From Aliarcobacter cibarius (GTDB lineage Bacteria; Campylobacterota; Campylobacteria; Campylobacterales; Arcobacteraceae), in NCBI RefSeq assembly GCF_013372265.1, contig NZ_CP054051.1, positions 1-64,000 of the forward strand: 64,000 bases of DNA. Reading direction: 5' to 3'. Positions 30,348 to 39,522 of the stretch are shown here, piece after piece. The notes below the pieces were generated by a model. That model searched no databases and was not told the origin of the DNA. It saw only the letters and a list, made by a program, of their open reading frames with translations. The position numbers and the translations under genes are program-made. Position 1 is the first letter of the stretch. Every line of letters begins with the position of its first letter.

Positions 30348-32108
30348 TTAAAGATAGTTATTAAATACTACAACTTTGTCTCTACCACTATTTTTTGCTT
30401 CATATAGAGCTTTATCTGCTTTTGAAATTATATCTTCTGGTTTTACTAAATTATTATAATAAGTGGCAACTCCTAGGCTAACTGTTAATTTATTAGGGTA
30501 ACTTGAGAATTTATGGATTTTTACAGCTTGATTTATATTTGAAGCTAAAATTTTTGCACCTTTTGCATCTGTATTTGAGCAAATAATTAAAAACTCTTCT
30601 CCTCCCCAACGACCTAGAGTATCTGTAATTCTAATATAGCTTTTTACAATTCTTGATACTTCAATTAAAACATCATCTCCCACTTGATGCCCAAAGTTAT
30701 CATTAACTTTTTTAAAGAAATCAATATCCAGCATAATTACAGAAAAATTTAAATCGTATCTTTTACTTCTATTAAATTCTGCATTTAAAACTTCATCAAG
30801 TTTCGTACGATTATAAAGATTTGTTAATTTATCTGTGATAGATAATTTTTCTAATTCATCATTTTTCTTTTTTAATTCTTTTGTTCTTTCTTCAACAATT
30901 TTTTCTAAATAGTTTTGATATTTATGAATTGATTTTGCCATTTGGCTAAAAGCTGTTGATAGAAGATTTACTTCAAGAGTTGAAGCTTTTATATCAACTA
31001 TTCCTTCATATCTTCTATCTTTTATTTTATTAATTTGACTAACAAGTTCATATATAGGATTAATAATCATATTTGAAAATAAGATTATTATAGGAAAAAT
31101 AACTAATGTAGTTAATCCAAAAATAAAAATTAGTGATAAACTTTGATTTCCATAATTATTTATAGTTTTATCATATTCACAGAATATTGCAATATAACTA
31201 TACTCATAATCTGATTTAATTTTATTTATTTGAACTATATATTTCTTTTCATTTAGCTTTATGATTTGTGCTTCATGAAATTTATCAAAATTTTTATTTA
31301 ATTTATAAAATTCGTTAAAAATTGATAAATTATTATTTAAAGAATAGATAACTAATCCATCTTCATTAAATAAAAATAAATCCATATAATTATTTTCAAT
31401 GTGATCTGTAGATATATGGCCAAAATAATTACTAAGTAGATCTAATGCTATTACATTATTACCATTAAATTTCTTTGCATAAGTAAATCCCATAGACTCA
31501 ACACTATAAAATTTATAAGGATCCGTTTTAATTGGCGAGTTAGAGACTAAGGCATCTTTATACCAAGGTCTTTGTTTTGGAACAAAATTAGTTTCTTCAA
31601 TTTTTGTAGAGTTTACATTTAAATCTTTATCTAATAAGACTATCTCTTTTTTATTTTTGCTATTTTTTTGTATTTCTATTTTTAACCATCTATCTTCTTC
31701 TTTTGCATTGTAAAAAGATTTTAATGATTCATGAGCATTTAGGTTTATAACTTGAAAAAAACTTCCATCTTCATATCCTGAATAAATACCATAAATATAA
31801 GGGTGAGATTTGAGAACATTTACATATAAATCTAAATTAGAAGCCTTGTCATTCATTAAACTTAACATATTTATTGTGTCAAAATTTGAATTTTCATCAT
31901 TTTGAATAGCATTAGAAATATTTTGAGTTAGTCCATGAAGTTTTAAATCAACAATTTCAAGAGATATTTTTTTACTAAAATAGAATAATTGAATACCTAC
32001 AACGGATATTAAGAATAAGGCAATAACAAAAAAAAGTGATAGTACGGTTCCTCTTAAAGAGAATCTCGATTTTAAAAAATTTAACATGCCAAAATCCAGT
32101 GTTAGCAT
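30348..32108 (-). CDS. Membrane-bound diguanylate cyclase with Cache sensor
   Basis: Makes cyclic-di-GMP in response to an extracytoplasmic signal. The 586-residue protein has a membrane helix (about 20-44), a periplasmic double-Cache-type sensor with PRPWYKDAL, a second helix (about 325-350), a HAMP-like segment, a coiled coil, and a GGDEF domain with an intact active-site WGGEEFLIICSN. An RxxD inhibitory site is not obvious. The true start may be the second Met (residue 8). A single gene with its own promoter; ligand unknown. Confidence 0.9.
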   Translation of the reverse strand: MLTLDFGMLNFLKSRFSLRGTVLSLFFVIALFLISVVGIQLFYFSKKISLEIVDLKLHGLTQNISNAIQNDENSNFDTINMLSLMNDKASNLDLYVNVLKSHPYIYGIYSGYEDGSFFQVINLNAHESLKSFYNAKEEDRWLKIEIQKNSKNKKEIVLLDKDLNVNSTKIEETNFVPKQRPWYKDALVSNSPIKTDPYKFYSVESMGFTYAKKFNGNNVIALDLLSNYFGHISTDHIENNYMDLFLFNEDGLVIYSLNNNLSIFNEFYKLNKNFDKFHEAQIIKLNEKKYIVQINKIKSDYEYSYIAIFCEYDKTINNYGNQSLSLIFIFGLTTLVIFPIIILFSNMIINPIYELVSQINKIKDRRYEGIVDIKASTLEVNLLSTAFSQMAKSIHKYQNYLEKIVEERTKELKKKNDELEKLSITDKLTNLYNRTKLDEVLNAEFNRSKRYDLNFSVIMLDIDFFKKVNDNFGHQVGDDVLIEVSRIVKSYIRITDTLGRWGGEEFLIICSNTDAKGAKILASNINQAVKIHKFSSYPNKLTVSLGVATYYNNLVKPEDIISKADKALYEAKNSGRDKVVVFNNYL

Positions 32109-32173
32109 TCATACAAGAAAGATTGTAGCCAAATATTGATAACATAACAATAAATAAATGCTTAAGGTAGAAA

Positions 32174-32527
32174 ATGAATAAAATATTAGATAATTTGGTG
32201 CAATCTGAATATAATTGTAATGTTGCATTTTATATACATTTAAAAGAGTTTAATCAAAATGTTAGAGATGAACTTGAAAAAAGAATTAGTGAAGTTTTTT
32301 TCTTTTCAAGAGGTGTAAATTGGAAGTTTGATAGTTTTGGAATAGAAAAAGCTGGTGAAAGAAAAAATGAAATTTTAGGTTTTTTTATATTTAGAACAGC
32401 AGAAGTTGATAAATTAAAAAAATTATTTTTACAAGAGTTTAAAGACTATCCAAATGCTGTAAAAATTTCTTGTTCAGTAGCAAAATATCAAAAAGTTTGT
32501 GAAGAGTTTTTTGAGCTTGATATCTAA
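32174..32527 (+). CDS. Conserved-looking hypothetical protein
   Basis: Not recognised. The 117-residue acidic/basic mixed protein has no signal or membrane segment and three cysteines (two near the C-terminus). It is read divergently from the diguanylate cyclase and ends 1 bp from the convergent exporter gene. Codon use and the ATG start after a weak AAGG site look like those of real neighbours. Confidence 0.6.
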   Translation: MNKILDNLVQSEYNCNVAFYIHLKEFNQNVRDELEKRISEVFFFSRGVNWKFDSFGIEKAGERKNEILGFFIFRTAEVDKLKKLFLQEFKDYPNAVKISCSVAKYQKVCEEFFELDI

Positions 32528-32528
32528 A

Positions 32529-33683
32529 TCAAGCTCTATATGTTTTTAAAATCAGAAAATTTACAATAGAAATTATTGTAATACTAAAAGCAATCACAAA
32601 AAAACCACTATCTTCAAAGTTTAAAGCAATAGAAGATATCATCGCTCCAAGACCAAATTGTAACACTCCAATAACTCCACTAGCAACTCCAGCATTTTTT
32701 GAGAAATGTTCAAGAGCCATAGCCATGCAGTTACCAAAAATAAACGCCATCATACTCATGTAAGATGCAATTATTATTACTACAAAAGTTAGAGTTATAT
32801 TTTTATGAACTAATAAGAAAATTATCCCAACTATTATTTGAAATAGTAATGCAAATTTTGTTATATCGAGAGCTTTATATTTTTTTAGTAAATTTACATT
32901 TACTTTTATCATGAGCATTAAAATAATGAAATTTATCCCAAAAAACAATGGAAATAGGTCAGTTGATATTTTAAAATATTCAATGTATATAAATGAAGTT
33001 CTTGAGATGATAATAAAAAAACCTCCAAAACTAAGTGCTAAAACAAACATAGCTTTTAATGCTGTAAAGTTTGAAAGAACTATTTTATATGATTCAATGA
33101 TATTTTGTTCTGTTTTTGTAAAGCTTTCGGGTAAATCTTTATAAACAAAAAAAGCAACTAGTAGGGCATAAATTGTAAGAAATATAAAGATACCTTCCCA
33201 AGGGAAAAAGTGAATAATTGCTGCACCAAATACAGGTGCTAAAAGTGGGGCTAAACTTCTTACTATTCCAATTAAAGAAAATACTTTTGCAGCTTCCTGT
33301 CCTTTAAATCTATCTCTTACAGCTGCAGCTGCATTTACAACAGTGATTCCTCCAAAAAATGCTTCTAAAAATCTATAAACCCATAATTCATATATATTTG
33401 AACTAAAAATTATTAAGAAACTAAAAAATGCATAACCAATAAGTCCAACAATAGAACCGATTCTTCTTCCATATCTATCAGATATTGGTCCACCAAAAAT
33501 TTGTCCTACTGCAAAACCTATCAAAAAAATTGATAAAGATAGTTCAATTTTATGTATATTTACATCAAAATATTTTGCAATTTCAGGAATAGATGGTAAG
33601 TAAGTATCAACTCCCATAGGTGCAACAGAGGATAAAACAGAAATTAATATAATTAAATATACATGGTTAATAGATTTTTTCAT
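32529..33683 (-). CDS. Bcr/CflA-family multidrug efflux MFS transporter
   Basis: Drug-proton antiporter of the major facilitator superfamily. The 384-residue protein has twelve hydrophobic segments; GVDTYLPSIPEIAKYF at the N-terminus and FGGPISDRYGRRIGSI in the loop between helices 2 and 3 are typical of the Bcr/CflA group. Single-gene unit; substrate unknown. Confidence 0.9.
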   Translation of the reverse strand: MKKSINHVYLIILISVLSSVAPMGVDTYLPSIPEIAKYFDVNIHKIELSLSIFLIGFAVGQIFGGPISDRYGRRIGSIVGLIGYAFFSFLIIFSSNIYELWVYRFLEAFFGGITVVNAAAAVRDRFKGQEAAKVFSLIGIVRSLAPLLAPVFGAAIIHFFPWEGIFIFLTIYALLVAFFVYKDLPESFTKTEQNIIESYKIVLSNFTALKAMFVLALSFGGFFIIISRTSFIYIEYFKISTDLFPLFFGINFIILMLMIKVNVNLLKKYKALDITKFALLFQIIVGIIFLLVHKNITLTFVVIIIASYMSMMAFIFGNCMAMALEHFSKNAGVASGVIGVLQFGLGAMISSIALNFEDSGFFVIAFSITIISIVNFLILKTYRA

Positions 33684-33780
33684 TGATACTCTTTGGAATG
33701 ACTAAATAAAGTGGATTTAAAATAGTTTAATATAATTTGGAAGATTGTAACAAAAAGAGGATAATAACTCCTCTTTTTAT

Positions 33781-34218
33781 TTATTTAAGCATGCTATTTA
33801 GCATCCATAAATCTTTTTCAAGTTTTGCAACTTTTTCATCTGCAAAAGCTTCAGTTCCTTTATCTCCAGAGTTTGAAGCTAAATCACTTAACATTTTGAA
33901 AGAGTTTAAAAGATAATTAAAATCTTTTACAATTTTTTCTACAATCTCTTTTGATTTGAAACTATCAGCAGTTTCAGTTTCAATTTTTGTAGCATCAATT
34001 AATTCTTGCATAGTTAAATAAGGTTTCTCTCCTAAGATGATTGCTCTTTCCGCTGCATCATCATATAAAACCGACATTTCATTATAAAGTCCCTCAGTGT
34101 ATGAGTGGACAGGATGAAAATCCATACCTTTTACATTCCAATGATAATTGTGAATTTTTATATATAGTGCATTTGCATCGGCTTGAATTTGTTTTAATTG
34201 TTTTACTACGCTTGACAT
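33781..34218 (-). CDS. dps: Dps-family ferritin-like DNA protection protein
   Basis: Twelve-subunit mini-ferritin that oxidises and stores iron with peroxide and protects DNA. The 145-residue protein carries the inter-subunit ferroxidase residues: His in YKIHNYHWNVKG, and the Hxxx-DDxxE pattern in FHPVHSYTEGLYNEMSVLYDDAAERAI. The length and four-helix pattern fit NapA/Dps of Campylobacterota. A typical oxidative-stress gene; no clear PerR site was identified. Confidence 0.93.
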   Translation of the reverse strand: MSSVVKQLKQIQADANALYIKIHNYHWNVKGMDFHPVHSYTEGLYNEMSVLYDDAAERAIILGEKPYLTMQELIDATKIETETADSFKSKEIVEKIVKDFNYLLNSFKMLSDLASNSGDKGTEAFADEKVAKLEKDLWMLNSMLK

Positions 34219-34277
34219 AATTTAATCCTTTTTAATAAAATGTTGCGAAATCATTATATAACCAAAAAATCTATTTG

Positions 34278-34931
34278 TCAATATTTTTTTATAATTTCTA
34301 AGATTTCTAATGGAGTTGAAACAATAAAGTCTGCACCATGTTCTTTTAGCTCTTTTTCATTTCTGAATCCCCATAAAACTCCGATAGATTTCATATTTGC
34401 AGATTTTGCAGTTTGCATATCTACTTTTGTATCTCCAACAAAATAGATTTTTTCATACTCAGAGTTTAAAGCTTTTGCTATATTTATAGCTGCTACAGGA
34501 TGAGGTTTTTTTGGAATGTCATCTTTTTGCCCATGTACTTCAATAAATGGATAATTTCCGAAAATCTCTCTCACATATTTTCTTGTCATTTCGTGAGGCT
34601 TGTTTGATAAAACTGCTAAATTACAGTTCATTTTTACTAGCTCATCCAAAAGTTCTATAATTCCATCATATGGTTTTGTATTTGTTTGAAGATTATCTTC
34701 ATATAAATCTTTGAATCTTTTTGAAACTTCATCTTTAAGTGAAGTATTGTCTTTTAGTACATTATCAACTAATATATCAATACCATGACCAACAAAATAT
34801 TTATATTCATCAATTTCATATGATTTTAGATTTAAACTTTTCAAAACTTCATTCATACAAATTGCAATATCTTCTATAGAGTTTAACAAGGTTCCATCTA
34901 AATCAAAAATCAAACTAATTTTATCTTTCAT
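34278..34931 (-). CDS. gph: HAD-family phosphatase, phosphoglycolate phosphatase-like
   Basis: Haloacid-dehalogenase hydrolase with motif I FDLDGTLLNS, motif II LSNKPH, and motif III/IV FVGDTKVDMQTAKSAN. The 217-residue length with an alpha-helical cap fits Gph, which removes 2-phosphoglycolate made during DNA repair. Other small phosphate esters are possible substrates. Divergent from the ThDP enzyme gene. Confidence 0.82.
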   Translation of the reverse strand: MKDKISLIFDLDGTLLNSIEDIAICMNEVLKSLNLKSYEIDEYKYFVGHGIDILVDNVLKDNTSLKDEVSKRFKDLYEDNLQTNTKPYDGIIELLDELVKMNCNLAVLSNKPHEMTRKYVREIFGNYPFIEVHGQKDDIPKKPHPVAAINIAKALNSEYEKIYFVGDTKVDMQTAKSANMKSIGVLWGFRNEKELKEHGADFIVSTPLEILEIIKKY

Positions 34932-35250
34932 TTTTATCCTTTTTTATGTAGTTTATCGAAAAATAATAAAATCTTCAAAATCAAATTATGGGATGTTACG
35001 TAACAAAATAGTTTATCTATGTGTAGAAAAGAAAAGCCATTAATTGGGACATATTTAAAAAGTGTAACTTTTTGTTAACTAAAAAAGAGCAGTTTGCAAA
35101 ATAAAATTAATATTATATAAAGTATAGTTTGAATATGGTTATAATATCAAATGTTTATCGAATATGATAAATATTTGTATTTAAAATTACAAAATTTACA
35201 TATTTTGAATATAGTCATTTAGTAAAACATAATAAACGGAGTAAAAAAAG
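34932..35250. promoter_or_regulatory. Divergent promoter region between gph and the ThDP enzyme gene
   Basis: This 319-bp gap contains no gene that I can support. It holds a perfect palindrome TGTTACGTAACA at 34994-35005, a likely -10 box TATAAT at 35140-35145 for the plus-strand enzyme, and a 5' leader of about 100 bases ending with GGAG seven to ten bases upstream of the ATG at 35251. The palindrome is a candidate operator. Confidence 0.5.
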
Positions 35251-36903
35251 ATGAATGCATCAGATTTATTTATAAAAGCATTAGAAAACGAAGGTGTAGA
35301 GTACATTTTTGGTGTTCCAGGTGAAGAGAACTTAGATTTCTTAGAAGCTATGAGAAAATCAAAAATCAAACTTATATTAACAAGACATGAGCAAGGTGCA
35401 GGATTTATGGCTGCAACTTATGGAAGATTAACAGGAAAAGTTGGAGTTTGTTTATCAACTCTTGGCCCTGGAGCTACAAATTTTGCTACAAGTGCTGCTT
35501 ATGCACAACTTGGTGGAATGCCAATGATGATGATTACAGGTCAAAAACCAATCAAAAAATCTAAACAAGGTAGATTCCAAATCGTTGATATCGTTAGAAT
35601 GATGAGACCAATGACTAAATTTGCAAAACAAATTGTAAATGCACACAACATTCCTTCTGTTGTAAGAGATGCTTTTAAAATTGCTACAACTGAAAGACCA
35701 GGTGCTGTTCATATTGAATTACCTGAAGATATTGCAGATGAGCACGTAGATGCAGATACAACTATTTATCCAGTACACAATGTAAAATATCCTGTTGCTG
35801 TTGATGAAGTAATTGCTGAAGCAGTTGCTATGATTGAAAAAGCAAAAAGACCATTATTATTAATTGGAGCTGGAGCTAATAGAACAAGAATCGGAACTAC
35901 ATTAACAGATTTCGTAAATAAAACTGGTATGGCATTCTTTTCTACTCAAATGGGTAAAGGTGTTGTTGATGAAAACCACCCAATGTGTTTAAGTGCTGCT
36001 GCATTATCAAAAGACGATTTTGTTCACTGTGCTATTGATAGAGCAGACTTAATTATTAATGTTGGACATGATGTTATTGAAAAACCACCATTCTTTATGT
36101 CAAACAAAGAGGGTGCAACAAAAGTTATGCACGTTAACTTCTTCCCATCAGAAGTAGATGATACGTATTTCCCACAAATGGACGTTGTTGGTGATATAGC
36201 TGGAAATATTAAAAAATTAACAGATAAAATCACTGTTCAAGCTCACTGGGATTTTGATTACTATACAAGATTAGCAGATGAAATTAGAACAAGATTATCT
36301 AAATATTTTGGTGATAATAGATTCCCAATTTTACCACAAAGAGCAGTAAGAGCAATTAGACAAACTTTAGATGCTGAAGATATTGTAACTTTAGATAACG
36401 GTGTTTACAAAATCTGGTTTGCAAGAAACTATAGATGTGCTAGACCAAATACATTATTATTAGATAATGCATTAGCAACAATGGGAGCAGGATTACCTTC
36501 AGGAATGATGGCTAAAATGATTAACCCAAATAAAAAAGTTGTAAGTGTTTGTGGTGATGGTGGATTCATGATGAATTCTCAAGAGATGGAAACTGCAGTA
36601 AGATTAGGTCTTGATTTAACAGTAATCATTTTAAATGACAATGCATACGGAATGATTAAATGGAAACAAACTGGTATGGGATTTGAGTCATTTGGACTAG
36701 ATCTTGGAAATCCTGATTTTGTTAAATATGCTGAATCTTACGGAGCTAAAGGTTATAGACCAAAATCAGTAGAAGAATTTGAAAAAACATTAAAAGAATG
36801 TGTTAATGGTAAAGGAGTTCATTTAATTGATCTTGCTGTTGATTACTCTTTAAATCATGCAATTTTAAATGAGTTATTACCTCAAAAAACTTGTATGATA
36901 TAA
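35251..36903 (+). CDS. Thiamine-diphosphate enzyme, acetolactate synthase large-subunit-like
   Basis: A 550-residue ThDP-dependent enzyme: N-terminal pyrimidine-binding domain with FGVPGEENLDFLEA (catalytic Glu), a central domain, and the C-terminal ThDP/Mg motif GDGGFMMNSQEMETA ending NDNAYG. The closest match by eye is the catabolic AlsS-type acetolactate synthase, which condenses two pyruvates and needs no small subunit; none is present. The next gene is an aldehyde dehydrogenase, so a broader decarboxylase/carboligase role is possible. A terminator separates the two. Confidence 0.82.
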   Translation: MNASDLFIKALENEGVEYIFGVPGEENLDFLEAMRKSKIKLILTRHEQGAGFMAATYGRLTGKVGVCLSTLGPGATNFATSAAYAQLGGMPMMMITGQKPIKKSKQGRFQIVDIVRMMRPMTKFAKQIVNAHNIPSVVRDAFKIATTERPGAVHIELPEDIADEHVDADTTIYPVHNVKYPVAVDEVIAEAVAMIEKAKRPLLLIGAGANRTRIGTTLTDFVNKTGMAFFSTQMGKGVVDENHPMCLSAAALSKDDFVHCAIDRADLIINVGHDVIEKPPFFMSNKEGATKVMHVNFFPSEVDDTYFPQMDVVGDIAGNIKKLTDKITVQAHWDFDYYTRLADEIRTRLSKYFGDNRFPILPQRAVRAIRQTLDAEDIVTLDNGVYKIWFARNYRCARPNTLLLDNALATMGAGLPSGMMAKMINPNKKVVSVCGDGGFMMNSQEMETAVRLGLDLTVIILNDNAYGMIKWKQTGMGFESFGLDLGNPDFVKYAESYGAKGYRPKSVEEFEKTLKECVNGKGVHLIDLAVDYSLNHAILNELLPQKTCMI

Positions 36904-36920
36904 TTAAAAATATCATTTCA

Positions 36921-36950
36921 AAGGGGCTTTAAATTTAAAGCCCCTTTTTT
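36921..36950 (+). terminator. Rho-independent terminator
   Basis: AAGGGGCTTTAAATTTAAAGCCCCTT forms a near-perfect GC-capped hairpin followed by a run of Ts, directly after the ThDP enzyme gene. Confidence 0.88.
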
Positions 36951-36979
36951 AATTTAAAACATTCAAAGGAGAAAATATA

Positions 36980-38371
36980 ATGAGTACTATTGAAGTTACA
37001 TCACCATTTGATGGAAAAGTAGTTGGAACTGTAAAATTTAACAGTTACGAAGAAGTTGAGGCAGCTATAGATTTAGCACATAAAACTTTTTTAGATAGAG
37101 CTAATTGGTTACCAAAATATAAAAGAATTGAGATTTTAGAAAATGTAATGAAAATTATGTCTTCTCAAGTTGAAGAGCTTACAATTCTTTGTGCAAGCGA
37201 AGGTGGGAAACCATATATTGATTCAAAAGTTGAAATTCAAAGAGCTATAAATGGAATTAAAATTGCTATTGAGCAAATTGGATTACAAGAAGGACATGAA
37301 ATTGCTATGGGTCATACTGTAAGTTCTGCAAATAGAATGGCGTATACAATGAAAGAACCAATAGGTGTTGTTGCTGCAATTTCTGCATTTAACCACCCAT
37401 TTAACTTAGCAGTTCACCAAGTAATTCCTGCAATTGCTGTTGGTTGTCCAGTTATTATTAGACCAGCAACTCAAACTCCAATGAGTGCAATTAGACTAGT
37501 AGAAATTTTAGAAGAAGCAGGTTTGCCAAAAGGTTGGGCGCAAGCAGTTGTTTGTGATAGAAATGCAGGTGAGTTATTAGTAACTTCTCCAAAAACAGCA
37601 TTCTTTACATTTATTGGTTCAGGTCCAGTTGGTTGGTACTTAAATTCAAAATCATCACCAGGAACAAGAAGTGCACTAGAGCATGGTGGAGTTGCTCCTG
37701 TAATTGTTGAGCCAGATGCAGATATAGAAAGCATGATTCCAGATCTTGTAAAAGGTGGATTCTACCATGCAGGTCAAGTTTGTGTATCAGTTCAAAGAAT
37801 TTTTGTACACGAATCAATAACAGATTTAGTAGCTTCTAAAATTGCTGAAAAAGCTTCAAAATTAGTTGTAGGAAATCAATTAGACCCTAAAACTGAAGTT
37901 GGACCATTAATTAATCACAATGAAGTAAATAGAGTTGAAGAGTGGGTTAATGAAGCAGTTACTAAAGGTGGAAAAATTTTAACTGGTGGAAAAAGAATTT
38001 CTGATTCATGTTTCCAACCAACTGTTATTCTTAACCCATCTGATGATGCGATTATTTCTCAAAAAGAGATTTTTGGACCAGTTGTAGTTGTATATTCATA
38101 TAAAACGTTAGATGAAGCAATTTCAAGAGCAAATCAATTAGATGTTTCTTTCCAAGCAGCAGTATTTACAAAAAATATTGATACAGCATTAATAGCAGTT
38201 AAAAGCTTAAATGCAACAGCAGTTATGGTAAATGATCATACAGCATTTAGAGTTGACTGGATGCCATTTGGTGGAGCTAAAACTTCTGGTTTAGGTTTAG
38301 GTGGAATTCCTGATTCTATGGCAGAAATGCAAAATCAAAAAATGATGGTTATAAAATCTCCAGTTTTATAA
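36980..38371 (+). CDS. NAD(P)-dependent aldehyde dehydrogenase
   Basis: Oxidises an aldehyde to the acid or acyl form. The 463-residue protein shows AISAFNHPFNLAVHQVIPA, the nucleotide-binding FIGSGPVGWYL, the general-base Glu in LEHGGVAPVIV and the nucleophilic Cys in HAGQVCVSVQRIFV. The GxVCVSxQR pattern suggests the lactaldehyde/sulfoacetaldehyde-like or glyceraldehyde groups, though the exact aldehyde is not readable. Its location after an acetolactate-type enzyme suggests an aldehyde from the same pathway. Confidence 0.87.
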   Translation: MSTIEVTSPFDGKVVGTVKFNSYEEVEAAIDLAHKTFLDRANWLPKYKRIEILENVMKIMSSQVEELTILCASEGGKPYIDSKVEIQRAINGIKIAIEQIGLQEGHEIAMGHTVSSANRMAYTMKEPIGVVAAISAFNHPFNLAVHQVIPAIAVGCPVIIRPATQTPMSAIRLVEILEEAGLPKGWAQAVVCDRNAGELLVTSPKTAFFTFIGSGPVGWYLNSKSSPGTRSALEHGGVAPVIVEPDADIESMIPDLVKGGFYHAGQVCVSVQRIFVHESITDLVASKIAEKASKLVVGNQLDPKTEVGPLINHNEVNRVEEWVNEAVTKGGKILTGGKRISDSCFQPTVILNPSDDAIISQKEIFGPVVVVYSYKTLDEAISRANQLDVSFQAAVFTKNIDTALIAVKSLNATAVMVNDHTAFRVDWMPFGGAKTSGLGLGGIPDSMAEMQNQKMMVIKSPVL

Positions 38372-38394
38372 TTTTAGAATTTACGATATATTTT

Positions 38395-38427
38395 AAAGCT
38401 AAGGTTTTTATAGCCTTAGCTTTTTTT
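38395..38427 (+). terminator. Rho-independent terminator
   Basis: AAAGCTAAGG (38395-38404) pairs with CCTTAGCTTT (from 38414), followed by seven Ts. It closes the aldehyde dehydrogenase transcript just before ung. Confidence 0.88.
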
Positions 38428-38443
38428 ATTTAAAAGGATAAAA

Positions 38444-39091
38444 ATGACTTGGGAAGAAGTAATAGCTTTAGAAAAGCAAAAAGATTATTATAAAAATTTA
38501 AAAAATGAAATAGATAAAAAATATGAGGAAACAATAGTGTTTCCAGAAAAAGAAAATATCTTTAAAGCATTTACTTTAACAAAGTTAGATAATTTAAAAG
38601 TAGTAATTTTAGGACAAGATCCTTATCATGGAGTTGGTCAAGCTCAAGGATTAGCTTTTTCGACACCTTCAAATATAAAAAATCCACCATCAATGCAAAA
38701 TATTTTAAAAGAGATAGAAAGTGATTTAAGAAGAAAATCTGTTTGTGAAAATGGAGATTTAACAACTTGGGCAGAGCAAGGTGTATTACTTTTAAATACT
38801 GTTTTAACTGTTCAAGAGTCAAAAGCTGGAAGTCATCAGAAATTAGGATGGGAAATATTTACAGACAATATTATTAAATATATCAGTCAGAATTGTAATG
38901 ATATTGTATTTTTATTGTGGGGTAGCCCAGCAATTAAAAAAAGCAATTTAATAGATAAAAATAGACATCATATACTCTCATCAGCTCATCCAAGTCCACT
39001 TAGTGCATATAGAGGATTTTTTGGTTGCAAACACTTCTCAAAAACGAATGATATTTTAAAAACATTGAATAAAAAAGAAATTATTTGGTAA
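38444..39091 (+). CDS. ung: Uracil-DNA glycosylase
   Basis: Base-excision repair enzyme removing uracil from DNA. The 215-residue protein has the water-activating GQDPYHG, PPSMQNILKEIE, the tight LLLNTVLTV strand and the DNA-intercalation HPSPLSAYRGFFG loop, all hallmarks of family 1 UDG. It ends 1 bp from the convergent YgbA_NO gene. Confidence 0.97.
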   Translation: MTWEEVIALEKQKDYYKNLKNEIDKKYEETIVFPEKENIFKAFTLTKLDNLKVVILGQDPYHGVGQAQGLAFSTPSNIKNPPSMQNILKEIESDLRRKSVCENGDLTTWAEQGVLLLNTVLTVQESKAGSHQKLGWEIFTDNIIKYISQNCNDIVFLLWGSPAIKKSNLIDKNRHHILSSAHPSPLSAYRGFFGCKHFSKTNDILKTLNKKEIIW

Positions 39092-39092
39092 C

Positions 39093-39440
39093 TTAATTAA
39101 ACAGATTCATAACTCTTGATTTTATTTTTCCAAGAGATAATTTAATAGCTGAATATTTCATAACTTTTGCAATTTCTTTCCATTTTTCTTTTTCATAGCA
39201 GGGAGTAGGGCAAGCTCTACATCTTGGTTTTATATCATGAGGACAATCTTTTAATTTATTAAATGAGTAAGATATAGCCTTATAACACTCCGTACATAAA
39301 CTTAATAATAAGAAGTACTTTTGATTTTTGTAATTTAAAAGTTCTAATTTTGATTCTTGATTTGTATGTTTATCTCTACAGTATAATTCATAAAATTTTT
39401 TGAGCGTATTTATCTCAATTTCAAATTTATCATTTGTCAT
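39093..39440 (-). CDS. YgbA_NO family protein (nitrous oxide-stimulated promoter family)
   Basis: A 115-residue cysteine-rich protein of the YgbA_NO family: CRDKH near the start, LCTECYKAI in the middle, then CPHDIKPRCRACPTPCYEKE, a probable metal or cluster site with six or more cysteines. Family members are induced by nitric oxide in proteobacteria and help recovery from nitrosative stress. It is divergent from a Crp/Fnr regulator with a perfect FNR-type box about 60 bp upstream of its ATG, near the -41.5 class II position, a good sign of activation. Confidence 0.85.
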   Translation of the reverse strand: MTNDKFEIEINTLKKFYELYCRDKHTNQESKLELLNYKNQKYFLLLSLCTECYKAISYSFNKLKDCPHDIKPRCRACPTPCYEKEKWKEIAKVMKYSAIKLSLGKIKSRVMNLFN

Positions 39441-39495
39441 TTTGTTTCTTTTACTTTATTTTATAGCATATTTACATACAATCATTAATATAAAA

Positions 39496-39509
39496 TTGAT
39501 AAATATCAA
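39496..39509. promoter_or_regulatory. FNR-type box TTGAT-N4-ATCAA
   Basis: A perfect palindromic site, TTGAT-AAAT-ATCAA, lies between the divergent YgbA_NO and Crp/Fnr genes. For the minus-strand gene it is centred roughly 40 to 50 bp upstream of the start expected from the TATAAA box at 39460-39465, which suits activation. For the plus-strand gene it abuts the ribosome-binding site (13 bp from the ATG), which suits repression. Confidence 0.8.
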
Positions 39510-39522
39510 TGAAGGAGAAAAA

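Noticed and set aside
39400-39522. N-terminal extension of the Crp/Fnr regulator
   Set aside because: It would overlap the divergent YgbA_NO gene and cross the FNR box; the ATG at 39523 has a strong ribosome-binding site.
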